A stretch of DNA of 13,774 bases from Candidatus Bathyarchaeota archaeon (GCA_023488835.1 JAMDCS010000142.1:1-13774); one strand, 5' to 3'. Positions 6,091-13,480 are shown, counted from the first letter of the stretch. Numbers and translations are program-made. Notes: generated from the sequence alone by a model not told the origin.

Positions 6091-7098
6091 ATGCAGGATC
6101 AAAAGCAAGTGGTAGACGCTCTCCTCAAACCAGAAGCGTACCCCCAAGATGCTGACAAAATCGAACTCATCCAAACCCACATATCCTTTGTCTTCTTAAC
6201 CAAAAATTACGTTTACAAAGTAAAAAAATCAGTGAACTTCGGGTTTTTAGATTTCTCCACACTTGAAAAAAGGCGTGAATTCTGCGAAAAAGAGTTAAAA
6301 CTCAACCAACGCCTCTGCCCAGAAATATACCTCGAAGTTGTCCCTATCAACAAATCAAACGCCATCAAGATTAAGGGAAGCGGCGAAACAGTTGAGTATG
6401 CCCTAAAGATGAAGCGACTGCCCCAAGAAAGAATAATGACCGTACTCCTTGAAGAAAACAAAGTAGACAAGAAAACAATCGATGAAATCGCCCAAATAGT
6501 TGCGCAATTCCATTCAAAAGCGCAAACAAGTCCTGAAATAAGCGAGTTCGGTTCCCTGAAAATAGTGAAGACAAACTGGGACGAAAACTTTTCGCAAACC
6601 ACAAAATACATCAATCAAACCATCCCGCAAGCAGAGTTCCAATTCCTCCAAACCAAAATTAACAATTTCTTGCAGCAGAATCTGGCTCTTTTCGAGGGCA
6701 GAATAGCTGACAAGCGCATCCGAGACTGCCACGGCGACCTTCACTCGGGCAACATTTTCATAACAGACAAAATCTGCATCTTCGATGCCATAGAATTCAA
6801 CGACCGCTTCCGATACTCCGACGTAGCCGCAGACGTAGCCTTCTTAGCCATGGACCTCGACTTCCAGCAGAGACCTGACCTCGCAAACCACTTCATAGAA
6901 AGATACCTTGAGTACTCTAAAGACCAAAAGCTAACCCAACTTCTTCCATTCTACAAGTGCTACCGAGCGTATGTGCGCGGCAAAGTAATCAGTTTCAAAC
7001 TTGACGACCCAAACATCACCGCTCAAGAAAAAGCGTCTGCAACCAAAGAAGCCCAAGCCTACTTCAAACTAGCTGCCGAATACGCCAAAAAACTCTAA
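6091..7098 (+). CDS. Aminoglycoside phosphotransferase (APH)-fold kinase, COG2187-like
   Basis: A 335-residue soluble kinase-like protein. The N-lobe holds SFVFLTKNYVYKVKKSVNFG (32-51), where a lysine in YKVKK is the probable ATP-binding lysine, and a conserved CPEIYLEVVPI stretch (76-86). The C-lobe carries the catalytic motif HGDLHSGN (214-221) and FDAIEFND (231-238), equivalent to the metal-binding DFG-type motif, followed by the D-V-A-A-D-V-A-F-L helix. These are hallmarks of the COG2187 group of APH-fold proteins, whose substrate is unknown; resistance to aminoglycosides should not be assumed. In many bacteria this domain is fused to a P-loop kinase domain. Here the protein ends after the APH fold, and a P-loop kinase gene lies 0.9 kb further on the other strand. 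ATG at 6091 gives full-length alignment to the expected N-terminus. It converges with the PHP gene, 12 bases apart. Confidence 0.85.
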   Translation: MQDQKQVVDALLKPEAYPQDADKIELIQTHISFVFLTKNYVYKVKKSVNFGFLDFSTLEKRREFCEKELKLNQRLCPEIYLEVVPINKSNAIKIKGSGETVEYALKMKRLPQERIMTVLLEENKVDKKTIDEIAQIVAQFHSKAQTSPEISEFGSLKIVKTNWDENFSQTTKYINQTIPQAEFQFLQTKINNFLQQNLALFEGRIADKRIRDCHGDLHSGNIFITDKICIFDAIEFNDRFRYSDVAADVAFLAMDLDFQQRPDLANHFIERYLEYSKDQKLTQLLPFYKCYRAYVRGKVISFKLDDPNITAQEKASATKEAQAYFKLAAEYAKKL

Positions 7099-7110
7099 CA
7101 CCTTTCTTTT

Positions 7111-7977
7111 TCAAATGAATTGGTTCGCTACCCAATCAGGAATCTGAACTGTACCCATCAAGATTGGTTTTTGGTGGCAATCGCTGCCCCCAGTCATGAT
7201 TAACCTATTCTCCTTTGCGAAAGTTACATAGTGGTTTGTTGTTTCTGGCGTGTTTCTTGAATGCCAGCATTCAACGCCTTCGATGAAAGGTAGCATTTTT
7301 TCTCTGATAATTTCTGTTTGCTCAGCTAGCGATTTAGTTAGCGATGTCAGAGAAGTTCCGTTTGGGTCGTTTGGGTGCGCTAAAACCAGTTTTCCGCCTG
7401 CGTCTTGGATGAGTTTTGCGGCTTCTTCTAGGTGGAGTGGGAATTTTGGGACGTCGCATTTGACGAGGTATTTGTCGAAGGCTTCTTGACGAGTTTTAAC
7501 GATTCCCTTCTTAACAAGGTAATCTGCAATGTGGGGTCTACCGAGAACTCCATCAACTGATTCTTCAATCCTTGCCAAATCATCCTTAGTTAGTGCTGCA
7601 ATGTGTTCTTTTTGGAATTCAGCGTTGAGGTTGTCGAGGATTTTGGCTGCCCTCTCCTCGCGGTACTTGGCAATTGTCTCCAGCTTGGCTTCCAAGGCAT
7701 TGTTGCCTGGGTCGAATTCGTAGCCTAAAAAATCCAGCGAAACCGCTTTGCCCGCTTGAAATTTGGGGTGCGAAAAAGTTACGTTTAACTCGACGCCAGT
7801 AATGTACTTGATTCCCTCTTTTTTTGCCTGTGCTGTTGCTTGGGTTTGGCAGCCGATGGAATCATGGTCTGTTATCGACAAGAAATCGATGTTGCGGGTT
7901 TTTGCTTCCTTTATAATTTCTGTAACTGTAAATTTTCCGTCGGAACTTTTCGAGTGGATGTGTAAATCAATTCTCAT
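7111..7977 (-). CDS. PHP-domain metal-dependent phosphoesterase (TrpH/YciV-like)
   Basis: A 288-residue protein of the polymerase-and-histidinol-phosphatase (PHP) superfamily. Metal ligands are visible in order: DLHIHS (4-9) with D13, DHD (37-39), E63 in TGVEL, GRPH (146-149), AHP (200-202) and GSDCH (264-268). The length and the large insertion between about 85 and 145 fit the TrpH/YciV group, whose members include nucleoside 3',5'-bisphosphate phosphatases and 5'-3' RNases. The precise substrate cannot be decided from sequence. Start ATG at 7977 gives the canonical MRIDLHIHS opening. It lies 13 bases downstream of the P-loop kinase stop on the same strand and is probably cotranscribed with it. 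Its 3' end faces the APH-like gene. Confidence 0.9.
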   Translation of the reverse strand: MRIDLHIHSKSSDGKFTVTEIIKEAKTRNIDFLSITDHDSIGCQTQATAQAKKEGIKYITGVELNVTFSHPKFQAGKAVSLDFLGYEFDPGNNALEAKLETIAKYREERAAKILDNLNAEFQKEHIAALTKDDLARIEESVDGVLGRPHIADYLVKKGIVKTRQEAFDKYLVKCDVPKFPLHLEEAAKLIQDAGGKLVLAHPNDPNGTSLTSLTKSLAEQTEIIREKMLPFIEGVECWHSRNTPETTNHYVTFAKENRLIMTGGSDCHQKPILMGTVQIPDWVANQFI

Positions 7978-7990
7978 CGTTAAGTGCTCG

Positions 7991-8626
7991 TTACCTTTTC
8001 TCTACTCCGACTACGTACCAGCGGTCGGTTTCATCGTGACATGTGTCAACCGTCAAATGTGTCACTTTTAGTTTTGGATATTTTTTCTTTAGGTCATCTA
8101 TGTCTACCGGTTCAAACTTGTTCTTGTTGGCAAGATAAGCTTCCTCTGTTAGGGCGTTTGACTCGTACTTTTCTTTAGTTCGCTTCATAATCCTGGCTAT
8201 AGAGACTTCTTGTGGACAACTGGTTTGTAGGATAACGAAAGTCATGTTGTTTTTTGCTGCGATTTCAGCCGCGCGACTACGAAGCTCTTGAGTAACAAAG
8301 GTCGCGTCCAAGATTAAGCCGTCCTTACTTTTACCAGCAAGGTCATCTGCACGGCGGAATAATTCATCATAGACTGACAATCGCTTGTTCATGTTTCCAG
8401 CAACTTTCGCGTCAAAAATATCCTCATTCTTGAGGACTTCCAGCCGAATCAAGTCGCTTCGAAGGATAGGATAACCCTTGATTTTGGAAACTTGCTCTGA
8501 AGTTTCTGTTTTGTAGCTTGCAGGCAGCCCGCATGTTATCAGTAGGGTTCTTGGGGTTAATTCTGTTTTGACAAACGAGGCAAAGGGTTCTTTCTTTTTC
8601 GAAACGGGTTTTAAAGGTCTGGACAT
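7991..8626 (-). CDS. P-loop kinase/ATPase, COG0645-like, with altered Walker A
   Basis: From ATG at 8626 the protein has 211 residues. It opens with a basic segment ([12 protein letters not shown]), then a nucleotide-binding beta strand and loop LLITCGLPASYKT (28-40), RSDLIR (56-61), which matches the post-loop S/D motif of zeta-toxin/AAA_33-type kinases, and a Walker B-like GLILDATF (103-110). A lid-like basic region (IARIMKRTKEKY, 143-154) follows. Fold and motifs point to a small-molecule or RNA-end kinase-like protein. The P-loop is unusual: tyrosine replaces the glycine before lysine (GLPASYKT rather than GxxxxGKT). The frame extends 26 codons upstream to an ATG at 8704, but those residues (MCSTYLEFALPIS) look non-coding and would reach into the promoter of the divergent ahcY gene, so 8626 is preferred. 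It precedes the PHP gene by 13 bases. Confidence 0.8.
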   Translation of the reverse strand: MSRPLKPVSKKKEPFASFVKTELTPRTLLITCGLPASYKTETSEQVSKIKGYPILRSDLIRLEVLKNEDIFDAKVAGNMNKRLSVYDELFRRADDLAGKSKDGLILDATFVTQELRSRAAEIAAKNNMTFVILQTSCPQEVSIARIMKRTKEKYESNALTEEAYLANKNKFEPVDIDDLKKKYPKLKVTHLTVDTCHDETDRWYVVGVEKR

Positions 8627-8730
8627 TGGATAATTAAACTTTTTGAGCAAGCACCTGCAGTTTACGCTTATTGGTAAAGCAAATTCTAAATAGGTAGAAC
8701 ACACACTCTTCCTAAAAAGAAGGAATATCC

Positions 8731-9987
8731 ATGCAAGAATTCCAAGTTAAAGACAAAAGTCTAGCAGCTCAAGGTCACTTACAGATCGAATGGGCAGCAA
8801 AACACATGCCTGTCCTAAACATAATTAAAACCCGTTTCGAAAAAGAAAAGCCGCTCAAAGGTCAAACCCTGGCGGCATGCCTCCACGTAACAAAAGAAAC
8901 CGCAGTTCTCATCAAAGTGCTCATCGCGGGAGGCGCCAAAGTCGCAGTATGCGGCTCAAACCCGCTCTCAACCCAAGACGACGTTGCAGCAGCTCTAGCA
9001 GACAGCGGCGTGCACGTATTCGCTTGGAGAGGACAAAACACTGAAGACTACTACAAATGCATAGACAAAGTCTTAGATTATAAGCCAACCATCACCATGG
9101 ACGACGGTGCAGACGTCGTCGGCATGCTTCATAGTAAACGTCAAAATCAAATTAAAGACGTCAAAGGTGGAACCGAAGAAACCTCTACGGGTGTAGTCCG
9201 CCTAAAAGCCATGGAACAGGATGGCAGCCTCAAATACCCCATCGTAGCCGTCAACGACGCATACACAAAGTATCTCTTTGACAACCGCTATGGAACGGGC
9301 CAAAGCACTATCGATGGTATTATGCGGGCAACCTCAGTTCTGCTTGCTGGCAAAAACTTTGTTGTCGGCGGATACGGCTGGTGCAGCAGAGGTATAGCTA
9401 TGCGTGCACGAGGCTTAGGTGCCAACGTTATAGTGACAGAAGTTCAACCAACCCGTGCCCTAGAAGCAGTCATGGACGGTTACCGGGTCATGCCCATGGC
9501 TGAAGCAGCACCCATCGGTGACATATTCGTCACAGCCACAGGAGACATAAGCGTCATACGCAAAGAACACATGCAAAAGATGAAGGACGGCGCGATCATG
9601 TGTAACAGTGGGCACTTCAACGTGGAAATCAGCATCCCAGACTTGGAATCGCTCACTAAAGCCAAACGGACGATGCGCCCCAACATGGAAGAATACAGCT
9701 TAAAGGATGGCAGAAAACTCTACCTCCTCGCCGAAGGCAGACTTGTTAACCTCGCAGCCGCAGAAGGCCACCCATCAGAAGTCATGGACATGTCTTTTGC
9801 AAACCAAGCCTTATGCTCAGAATACGTTGCTAAAACAGCTAAGCTGCAAACCAAAGTCTACACTGTACCAAAAGACATCGATGAAAAAGTTGCTGAGTTA
9901 AAGCTGAAGTCGATGGGTATAGCAATCGATGAGCTTACCGCTGAACAGAAAAAGTACCTTTCAACTTGGGAAATGGGCACTACCTAA
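8731..9987 (+). CDS. ahcY: Adenosylhomocysteinase (S-adenosylhomocysteine hydrolase)
   Basis: This 418-residue cytosolic NAD-dependent enzyme splits S-adenosylhomocysteine into adenosine and homocysteine, relieving product inhibition of methyltransferases. Signatures: [10 protein letters not shown] (51-60), DDGAD (124-128), EETSTGV (149-155), [11 protein letters not shown] (175-185) with the lysine and aspartate of the active site, the NAD loop GGYGWCSRG (213-221), GDISVI (271-276), CNSGHF (291-296) and [14 protein letters not shown] (347-360). The length and the STWEMGT end match the short archaeal form, which lacks the long insert and the C-terminal KxxxYRY tail of many bacterial and eukaryal enzymes. 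In the Rossmann loop the third glycine is serine (WCSRG rather than WCGRG). AGAAGGA lies seven bases upstream of ATG, and a TATA-like TTCTAAATAGG at 8684-8694 suits a short leader. Its promoter region is shared with the divergent kinase gene. Confidence 0.97.
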   Translation: MQEFQVKDKSLAAQGHLQIEWAAKHMPVLNIIKTRFEKEKPLKGQTLAACLHVTKETAVLIKVLIAGGAKVAVCGSNPLSTQDDVAAALADSGVHVFAWRGQNTEDYYKCIDKVLDYKPTITMDDGADVVGMLHSKRQNQIKDVKGGTEETSTGVVRLKAMEQDGSLKYPIVAVNDAYTKYLFDNRYGTGQSTIDGIMRATSVLLAGKNFVVGGYGWCSRGIAMRARGLGANVIVTEVQPTRALEAVMDGYRVMPMAEAAPIGDIFVTATGDISVIRKEHMQKMKDGAIMCNSGHFNVEISIPDLESLTKAKRTMRPNMEEYSLKDGRKLYLLAEGRLVNLAAAEGHPSEVMDMSFANQALCSEYVAKTAKLQTKVYTVPKDIDEKVAELKLKSMGIAIDELTAEQKKYLSTWEMGTT

Positions 9988-10052
9988 TCAACCGAGCACT
10001 TGAAAAACATGACAAACTTTAAATTGATTAAGCGAATACATGCCTATAAAGT

Positions 10053-10057
10053 GGTGA
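10053..10057 (+). promoter_or_regulatory. Ribosome binding site of the small membrane protein
   Basis: GGTGA lies eight bases before ATG at 10066 and fixes that start. A weak TATA-like TTTAAATTG (10017-10026) suggests separate transcription from ahcY. Confidence 0.5.
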
Positions 10058-10065
10058 ATCACTAA

Positions 10066-10425
10066 ATGGTTAGTAAAGATCAATCAATAGGTGGAGCAAT
10101 ACTACTAGTTTGCGTTCTAGTCGCCGTACTCTACATTGTAACACTCTTCTATCCAACTTGGCTTGTCAGTATCGGACTACTCGGTAGCACTGCTAACGTT
10201 CAATTCTGGGTGATCGCAGTGCCAGTGTTTGTAGCTTTCGTAGCTATAATGTTCATTGGCGCATGGATCGGCTGGACAATGGCTACAACACCGCCTCCAA
10301 AACCAATCGAAGAAATTACAACTGAAATCGAAGAGAAAAAAGAAGAGCCAAAAGCTGAAGAACCCACGGTAGCACCAGAACCAGCAGCCACCGAAGAAAA
10401 ACCTGCGGCAAAGAAAAAGAAGTAA
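10066..10425 (+). CDS. Small two-helix membrane protein with charged C-terminal tail
   Basis: The 119-residue protein has two hydrophobic segments, about 9-31 (GGAILLVCVLVAVLYIVTLF) and 46-72 (QFWVIAVPVFVAFVAIMFIG then AWIGWTMA). They are joined by a short loop carrying Y-P-T-W. After TTPPPKP the tail (80-119) is low-complexity: Glu/Lys/Pro/Ala-rich, first acidic (EEITTEIEEKKEE), ending in AAKKKK. With both termini on the same side the tail is probably cytoplasmic, since the basic end follows the positive-inside rule. I do not recognise a named family; similar small proteins are common in Thaumarchaeota and Bathyarchaeia in my recollection. Tails like this may contact nucleic acids, ribosomes or partner proteins, which is inference. 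The start is supported by GGTGA eight bases upstream, and a T-tract follows the stop. Confidence 0.8.
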   Translation: MVSKDQSIGGAILLVCVLVAVLYIVTLFYPTWLVSIGLLGSTANVQFWVIAVPVFVAFVAIMFIGAWIGWTMATTPPPKPIEEITTEIEEKKEEPKAEEPTVAPEPAATEEKPAAKKKK

Positions 10426-10461
10426 TTAACTTCAATCTTTTCTTATAATTCTCCTTTTCAG

Positions 10462-10475
10462 TTTTTTTACTTTTT
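10462..10475 (+). terminator. T-tract terminator after the membrane protein gene
   Basis: T7 at 10462-10468 is followed by AC and T5 (10471-10475), about 36 bases after the stop. Archaeal RNA polymerase terminates at such T-rich non-template stretches without a hairpin. The adjacent gene on the minus strand converges here. Confidence 0.5.
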
Positions 10476-10522
10476 AATTTTGTAAATCAACAATTAAGAT
10501 AGCAATAAAAAATCATTACTTG

Positions 10523-10888
10523 TTATTCACGCATCTTTCTTAGCATACAATCAACGATGTCCTTGCAGACAAGGCATTCATCGGGAATCTGCTCTTTCGA
10601 AGAGCGCTCACTTAAGTAGCCAATATGGTAGCGGCACCCCGATGGCTTATCGCCACTTTTATTTTTTTCTTTAATTTCAACTTGGCTTATTTTTGTCTGC
10701 GCTATTTCCTCAGGTTTTTCATCTATCTTCTGAGGTTCCTCAACTATTTCTGTTTTAGTTAGACAAAAGGGGCATGCAAAATATGGCTCTGCTGGGTTTT
10801 CCTGCAGGTTCAACGTTTTAAGGGGCGCAGAAAAGCTTTTTCTGCAGGAAGGGTTTTGGCATGTGAACGCTTTCTTTTTCCCCCATAT
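10523..10888 (-). CDS. Zinc-ribbon protein with an irregular 5' end
   Basis: The frame from an in-frame TAA upstream of 10888 to the stop at 10523 encodes up to 121 residues. It reads IWGKKKAFTC-QNPSC, then KTLNLQENPAEPYFACPFC. Cysteines at 10, 15, 39 and 42 form a classical zinc ribbon (CxxxxC, 23 residues, CPFC). A charged linker (about 45-80) leads to a second cluster, C85, H88, C105, C108 and C114, around GYLSERSSKEQIPDECLVC. The first ordinary start codon in frame is TTG at 10813, which would remove half of the ribbon, so translation very probably begins earlier. Options are ATA at 10888, or the ATG at 10886 if one G of the G5 run (10884-10880) is absent, giving MGKKKAFTC. A TATA-like TTATAACTATAAGG (about 10937-10949) lies upstream. 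Proteins of this layout occur in Thaumarchaeota and Bathyarchaeia in my recollection; function unknown. Confidence 0.75.
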   Translation of the reverse strand: MWGKKKAFTCQNPSCRKSFSAPLKTLNLQENPAEPYFACPFCLTKTEIVEEPQKIDEKPEEIAQTKISQVEIKEKNKSGDKPSGCRYHIGYLSERSSKEQIPDECLVCKDIVDCMLRKMRE

Positions 10889-10936
10889 TCCAAATTATTA
10901 AGATAGCTTACCCCGCTTATTATGAGCGTTGCTGCC

Positions 10937-10949
10937 TTATAGTTATAAT
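10937..10949 (-). promoter_or_regulatory. TATA-like promoter of the zinc-ribbon gene
   Basis: On the minus strand ATTATAACTATAAG would place a transcript start near 10917, about 30 bases before the presumed start. Directly upstream of it is TAGGTAAGATACATT, a 15-base sequence that also occurs in the origin region (799-785). Confidence 0.4.
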
Positions 10950-10972
10950 GTATCTTACCTACAGATTGCGAG

Positions 10973-12169
10973 TTATTCGGCATTACATGTTTGGGTTGGA
11001 GAAGCAAGCCGATTTAAGTCGTCGGCACCTTCAGCGTAGCCAGAAGCAACCAGCACGTCTCCTGAGGCAATCTTTGAGTCTCCACGAGGACGCAAGCACT
11101 TATCGTTCCTCTTTATAACTAAAATCCACATGCCAGTTTCCTCATGCACTCGCGCTTCCTTCAAAGATTTGCCAACGAGCGGAGAATCCGCCGTGACACA
11201 AGCCTGCGTAACCGTTTCTTCTGCTTCTTTAATTGTTAACTTCAAAATTGGGTGCGGTTCAATCCCTCTTAAAACAACCTCAGCCATGTCTGCGGCTGCA
11301 TCAGCAATCTTTTCCGTCGCCACGCCAAGTCTGATTAAGCCTAGAAAGCCTGCAGCCTCTTCTTTCTTGAAATCACTTGTTAACGCAAGCAACTCAAAAT
11401 CTGTGTGCAATTGATCCATGCGCTCTTCAAGCCGATACACTTCCTCCGCTAACTCTTTACTGTTCAGCATCAACGAGGAGTAAGCTAAGTCCATCATCAA
11501 CTCAGAAGTATCCTTGAGTTCCACAAACCTTGAAACGATTTCCTCGAACTTAGCCCGCTTTTCAGTGTCTAATGTAGCAAGTTTGCCTTCGGCTAAGCCT
11601 TTGAATTCCTCAATGCCTGTATGCGCTCCGCGCGTAATCAGAATGTCCCCTTGGAAAACGGTTTCTGTTTCTTTTGGGTTCAGGATCCAATCGTGATTTC
11701 TGCGGATGGCAATTATGTCAACGCCCATCCTTGCCGCTAAATTAAGCTCACCAATATGTTTCTTGATAATTTCTGAATTAGGTTTCACGGTCACTTTCAT
11801 TAGGCGTTCTTCTACTTTCTCAAAAATTTCGCCCACGATTGGGTGAATGCCAATGTTACGTGTAACTATGGCGGCTATGTCGGCGGCGGCATCTGAAATT
11901 TTATCTGTCGAAGCCGCAACTATCGAAACGCCGATTAGCGCCTCTGCATCCTTGGCGTCTCTTGCAGCAACCATTATTTCCATGTCTAAAAGGTACGATA
12001 GATAATCCACCCTGCTTTCCAACGCGAGAACGTCTTCTGCAAGATCCTTATCATTGTACAAAGCTGCGGAATAAGCTAAGTCAATCATTAATTCAGAGAG
12101 GTTCTTCATCTCAAGCAAAAGCTCCCTGACTGGGATGGGTTTGAACACTATTTTTTCAAATTGAGGCAT
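10973..12169 (-). CDS. PhoU-TrkA_C tandem protein (COG3273-like), likely transporter regulator
   Basis: Numbered from a GTG at 12187 (404 residues), this is an internal duplication of a PhoU-like helical domain plus a TrkA_C (RCK_C) ligand-binding domain: PhoU 1 (about 20-115), RCK_C 1 (120-195), PhoU 2 (210-310), RCK_C 2 (316-396). The repeats align clearly: SELMIDLAYSAALYNDKDLA with SELMMDLAYSSLMLNSKELA, and TDKISDAAADIAAIV with TEKIADAAADMAEVV. Both RCK_C units keep the late G-D-I/V-L strand (GDILITRG, GDVLVASG). The protein is soluble and probably sits on the cytoplasmic face of a cation transporter. The gene follows an MgtE/SLC41-like permease by some 60 bases on the same strand, which fits that role. 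ATG at 12169 (residue 7) is preferred: GGTGGAG lies upstream and a TATA-like TTAAATAAG (12217-12209) predicts a start near 12188. GTG at 12187 as a leaderless start is possible. Confidence 0.88.
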   Translation of the reverse strand: MPQFEKIVFKPIPVRELLLEMKNLSELMIDLAYSAALYNDKDLAEDVLALESRVDYLSYLLDMEIMVAARDAKDAEALIGVSIVAASTDKISDAAADIAAIVTRNIGIHPIVGEIFEKVEERLMKVTVKPNSEIIKKHIGELNLAARMGVDIIAIRRNHDWILNPKETETVFQGDILITRGAHTGIEEFKGLAEGKLATLDTEKRAKFEEIVSRFVELKDTSELMMDLAYSSLMLNSKELAEEVYRLEERMDQLHTDFELLALTSDFKKEEAAGFLGLIRLGVATEKIADAAADMAEVVLRGIEPHPILKLTIKEAEETVTQACVTADSPLVGKSLKEARVHEETGMWILVIKRNDKCLRPRGDSKIASGDVLVASGYAEGADDLNRLASPTQTCNAE

Positions 12170-12208
12170 GTTGATGGAGCGCTCCACCTTTAAGATAAGG
12201 GTTATAGG

Positions 12209-12217
12209 CTTATTTAA
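12209..12217 (-). promoter_or_regulatory. TATA-like box before the PhoU-TrkA_C gene
   Basis: TTAAATAAG on the minus strand lies in the short gap after the permease gene. It implies that the PhoU-TrkA_C gene can be transcribed separately as well as by read-through. Confidence 0.4.
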
Positions 12218-12230
12218 TTGTGTCTTTATG

Positions 12231-13397
12231 CTAAATGATTAACAGTAAAGCTACAAACAAAGCAATGGTTGTGATGGCATCGGCTAAGGAGCTGCCGACG
12301 GGAATAACAAAGTTATCGGGGTCTAAGCCTCTTTTGAAGGTCAATATGGAAATCGCATAAGTTAAGAGTACAATAGCAACAAAAGCGATCACATTGGAAA
12401 CGAAAAGGATCAATAACAGGCTAGAAATTCCCTGTAAAGAAAACATGCCATTTATAGCTAAAGACAAGAGCCCCAGGACGGCAAACAATACAAGGGATGC
12501 AGTCCAAGCGCTAAAAATGTTTTTGGCATGATTCTTTATCGACGAAAAAGATGGTGTAAGAACGCCTAATGCAAGTTTTGTAGTGGCGGCTGAGCCCACA
12601 ACTAACCCTACATCGCCCATCATGTCAATTATTGCTGGGTAAACGGTGTAGATTTCCCTTCGGCCATCTGCAAGGTTGCTTATGCCTTTGAGAATAGTTC
12701 CAGTTATGTTTACCATAAAAGCAACTAAAAGCATTGTTGGCAACGATTCTTTTATTATTTTTAGAAACTCTGTTTCCCGTATGTTACGGGGCAGAATAAT
12801 AAGGACAAGAAAAACGTTGACGAGACCAAAAATTATTATCGCCCACCTGCCCACTGGACCCCCAGAAAAGTACAGGTTCAATACGCCAATGTAGAGGAAT
12901 GTTATTACTATGTCAGCGACCGTTGAGACGGCTGGGTACACGATAGTGTCTGGGTCTAAACTGCTCTTGAAGGAAATAAATGTGAATTTTACTGTTATCA
13001 AAGTAATAAGCAGGCCTAAAGACAGGGTTGCAACCATAACCGTCAAGATGGCTGGAAAATCAGCGATTGTAATGCCCCAAAACAAGCTTCCAAAAATTAT
13101 AGCTATCGCACTAATTGTTGCGCTTGTAGCCAAATTCAAAACAACCATGGCTCCAATCAACCTGTAAAACGTCTTTGTGTTTCCAAAAAACTTGGGATAT
13201 ACTGTTCCAAGATGCAGTGCGGTGCTTAATCGGCCAGTAAGTAAACCTGTGATAACGCCTTTTACGCTGACTACTGCAGGGTAGAGAGCAATTGCCCATG
13301 GTGAAAGCTGAAAAACGCCCAGTTGTAGTGCAATCGTGAAGCCAGCAATTAAGCCGCCGATATCAAAGAGGCATGATAGTGCGGTCTCTTTGAACAT
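12231..13397 (-). CDS. MgtE/SLC41-like divalent cation permease
   Basis: This 388-residue polytopic membrane protein has about ten hydrophobic segments in two homologous halves, with no N-terminal MgtE cytosolic or CBS domains. Signature motifs: LYPAVVSVKGVITG (38-51) and VYPAIIDMMGDVG (in the second half), each the pore-entry motif of a half, and LDPDTIVYPAVSTVADIV with LDPDNFVIPVGSSLADAI, matching the D-P-x(3-6)-P-x(3)-(S/T)-x(2)-D motif of MgtE/SLC41 that lines the Mg2+ path. It therefore probably carries Mg2+ or another divalent cation across the cell membrane, with the downstream PhoU-TrkA_C protein as regulator. The first usable start is ATG at 13397. The frame is open for 16 further codons upstream (back to a TAG) and reads HAGLSKSFFG with no ATG, GTG or TTG, and a GGAGG at 13448-13444 sits ahead of an ATA codon (13433), so the N-terminus is uncertain. 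Confidence 0.88.
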   Translation of the reverse strand: MFKETALSCLFDIGGLIAGFTIALQLGVFQLSPWAIALYPAVVSVKGVITGLLTGRLSTALHLGTVYPKFFGNTKTFYRLIGAMVVLNLATSATISAIAIIFGSLFWGITIADFPAILTVMVATLSLGLLITLITVKFTFISFKSSLDPDTIVYPAVSTVADIVITFLYIGVLNLYFSGGPVGRWAIIIFGLVNVFLVLIILPRNIRETEFLKIIKESLPTMLLVAFMVNITGTILKGISNLADGRREIYTVYPAIIDMMGDVGLVVGSAATTKLALGVLTPSFSSIKNHAKNIFSAWTASLVLFAVLGLLSLAINGMFSLQGISSLLLILFVSNVIAFVAIVLLTYAISILTFKRGLDPDNFVIPVGSSLADAITTIALFVALLLII

Positions 13398-13451
13398 TCC
13401 AAAGAAACTCTTCGAGAGACCAGCATGTGTTATCTTGCCTGCCTCCTAATG

Positions 13452-13466
13452 CCTATTTATTTTTAG
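13452..13466 (-). promoter_or_regulatory. TATA-like region of the permease gene
   Basis: On the minus strand CTAAAAATAAATAGG would start transcription near 13433. A T-rich run just upstream (13462-13480) offers an alternative box. Both serve the permease gene, possibly with read-through into the PhoU-TrkA_C gene. Confidence 0.45.
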
Positions 13467-13480
13467 ATTAAAAAAATTGC

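Noticed and set aside
5944..6180. 78-codon minus-strand frame over the APH-like gene start
   Set aside because: Aromatic-rich sequence antisense to a promoter and a clear gene; no ribosome site.
8627..8704. 26-codon N-terminal extension of the P-loop kinase
   Set aside because: Residues look non-coding and overlap the promoter region of the divergent ahcY gene; ATG at 8626 is better.
10810..11007. 65-codon minus-strand frame ending at the TTG start of the zinc-ribbon gene
   Set aside because: The four-base overlap looked like translational coupling, but the zinc-ribbon frame itself runs on upstream with its cysteines, so this frame is a shadow.
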